A DNA stretch of 42,610 nt from a bacterium (GTDB lineage: Bacteria; Cyanobacteriota; Vampirovibrionia; Gastranaerophilales; UBA9971): assembly GCA_037147175.1 (NCBI GenBank), contig JBAWVS010000024.1, positions 1 through 42,610 on the forward strand. The letters run 5' to 3'. This document shows, piece by piece, positions 41,247 to 42,610 of this stretch (position 1 is the first letter of the stretch; every line of letters begins with the position of its first letter). Position numbers and translations under genes: made by a program. Under the pieces are notes generated by a model. That model saw only the letters and a program-made list of their open reading frames with translations. It made no database searches and had not been told where the DNA came from.

Positions 41247-42610
41247 ATGCAGTGGTTCAAGAATTTAAAAATAGCAGGGAAAATAAATCTGATAACATGC
41301 TCAATTGTTGTTATAGCCTTATTTATTCTATCAACAGTATTATTGGATAATATTTCAGTTAAAAGTACTAAAAGAGCTGAAGATTTCGCAAAAAAAGAAG
41401 CTTTAATCGGGGCGCAAGATGTCTTAAAGAAGTTTGAGATAACAAAAAGCGAATTATCCAAAATAAGGGATACCGTTCAGTTTGCAAGTGAAACTCATTC
41501 CATATCAAGAGAACAAATTATAAATCTTTTGCATAAATATATTAGCAATACTCCTGATGTTCTGGGGTTTTATACACTTTGGGAACCTAACAAGTTTGAT
41601 GGCATAGATGCCAGTTATATAAACAGAAAAGGGTATGACGGCACAGGAAGGCTCATTCCTTATCTTGTCAGGTCAGGTAATGAAATTAAATTAGAACCGC
41701 TGGTTGATTATGAAAAAGAGGGCGCAGGGGATTACTACCTGTTGCCAAAGAAAACAAAATTGCTGACTTTAACAGAACCATACTTCTATAAAATAGAGGG
41801 AAAAGATGTTTTAATGGCATCATTAACAATGCCTATTTTAAATAAAAACGGAGATTTTCTTGGAATAGTCGGTGCTGATATTAAGCTGGATAAGCTTCAG
41901 GCATTAGTTGAAAAAACAAAACCTATGGGCGGTTATGCGGCATTACTCTCAGGAAAAGGAATTTTTGTAGCTCATGGAGCTGACCCGTCAGTTATTATGC
42001 AATCAGGCTCAAAATATGGACTGAAGTCAGTTATTGAACAAACGATTCAAGGAAAAGAGGTTAAAGAATATAATTATTCGAAAATATATAAAGGCGATGT
42101 ATACAGAGTATTTAGCCCTATTCATCTTGAAGGTACGAATACATATTGGTCTTTTGTTTCAGTTCTGCCAAAGAATTATATTTTAGCTGACTTTTATTTC
42201 TATCTTAATTTAATTTTATGGGGTGTATTTTTAGCAATATTATTACTTGTTTTTGCCAATATATATTTTGTTAATCGCACCATAAACCCGATAAATCTTG
42301 TTGTAAAAGCATTAGATGAGGTTTCCAAAGGAAATTTAAAAGTAAATATAGATGAATCGACTTTATCGCGTGACGAAGCAGGTAAACTCGGATCAGCTCT
42401 TAATTTCACAGTAAAAAATCTTAGAGAGCTTGTGGGCGCAGTTGCTCAGTCAACAGAAGATATATCAGCGAGCTCGGAAGATAATGAGCTCATCTTCTGA
42501 ACAAACGGCACAGGGTGCGCAGCAAACAGCAAGCAGCACGACTCAATTAGCACAGGGTGCGCAGGAAATTTCCAGAAACGTGGAACAGGGTGCTGCTAAT
42601 TTGAACAAAA
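41247..42610 (+). CDS. Methyl-accepting chemotaxis protein, frameshifted and partial
   Basis: This membrane receptor has a first membrane helix (about 13-33, ITCSIVVIALFILSTVLL), a dCache_1 ligand-binding domain outside the cell (about 40-300; LGFYTLWEPNKFDG, YYLLPKKTKLLTLTEPY, FLGIVGADI), a second membrane helix (about 317-340, LNLILWGVFLAILLLVF) and a HAMP linker (NPINLVVKALDEVSKGNLKV). The signalling domain begins after residue 395. The start is ATG 41247 with AAAGGGTGG upstream, rather than GTG 41238. The frame ends at TGA 42500, but deleting T42482 restores EEMSSSSEQTAQGAQQTASS... to the window end. So one extra base disrupts the gene, or it is a sequencing error. Confidence 0.85.

Overview
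The window is 42.6 kb of AT-rich bacterial chromosome dominated by housekeeping genes, with no rRNA, tRNA or CRISPR. I infer a non-photosynthetic relative of the cyanobacteria (Melainabacteria/Vampirovibrionia, Gastranaerophilales-like). The reasons are two pilin-like proteins with the leader KGFTLAEVLVTLAIIGVVAA followed by TIPTLIQ, several small EF-hand proteins with no signal peptide, many short lineage-type hypotheticals, a MurT-type ligase and the very low GC. This placement rests on remembered family patterns, not on a search; confidence is about 0.65.

Layout. 1-1646: 5' part of a large unknown protein on the minus strand, then 0.9 kb of repeat-bearing intergenic DNA with two ~107-bp direct repeats. 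1647-4928: a TPR protein, two EF-hand proteins and a minus-strand run of two tandem DUF948/YtxH pairs (envelope or stress type). 5156-7411: a small orphan protein, MurT (no GatD beside it), and a tiny two-gene operon that includes a four-cysteine peptide. 7412-10871: an orphan terminator that may mark a small RNA, asnS, palindromic repeats and two tandem pseudopilins. 11192-13033: a 613-residue initiator-like or HTH protein of unknown role. 13014-17697: aroK, aroC, a cupin, glycerate kinase, a MITE-like palindrome and pgk. 17927-18628: two small proteins. 18810-25163: a minus-strand run of a secreted protein, a formyltransferase, metF, polA and a HAD phosphatase. 25525-29099: a tail-fibre/tailspike-like gene with a small partner, behind three 21-bp-phased repeats, then small unknown proteins. 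29256-33089: plsC, an EF-hand protein, proS with an unusual structured leader, and an OmpH-like chaperone. 33340-39776: GlcF/GlcD, a secreted glycine-zipper protein, lipB, a DegT aminotransferase and a dGTPase-like HD protein. 39937-41012: a decayed IS30-family element. 41247-end: a chemotaxis receptor with a frameshift near the window edge.

How the genes fit together. Most genes serve core metabolism: aromatic amino acids (AroK, AroC), lower glycolysis (Pgk), C1-folate chemistry (MetF and a formyltransferase), tRNA charging (AsnS, ProS), lipid synthesis (PlsC), lipoylation (LipB), DNA synthesis and nucleotide pools (PolA, dGTPase-like), and peptidoglycan modification (MurT). A PGP-like HAD phosphatase, GlcD/GlcF and glycerate kinase together suggest possible glycolate/glycerate handling, although they are not in one operon.

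The most interesting candidate is the 32350-32576 region upstream of proS. It holds a good -10 box, a 28-codon amphipathic peptide ORF and an RNA whose 3' end can pair both with its own 5' end (9 bp) and with the peptide's ribosome binding site (8 bp exact), ending in a U-tract just before proS. That design resembles either a type I toxin mRNA with long-range fold-back or a new kind of attenuator.
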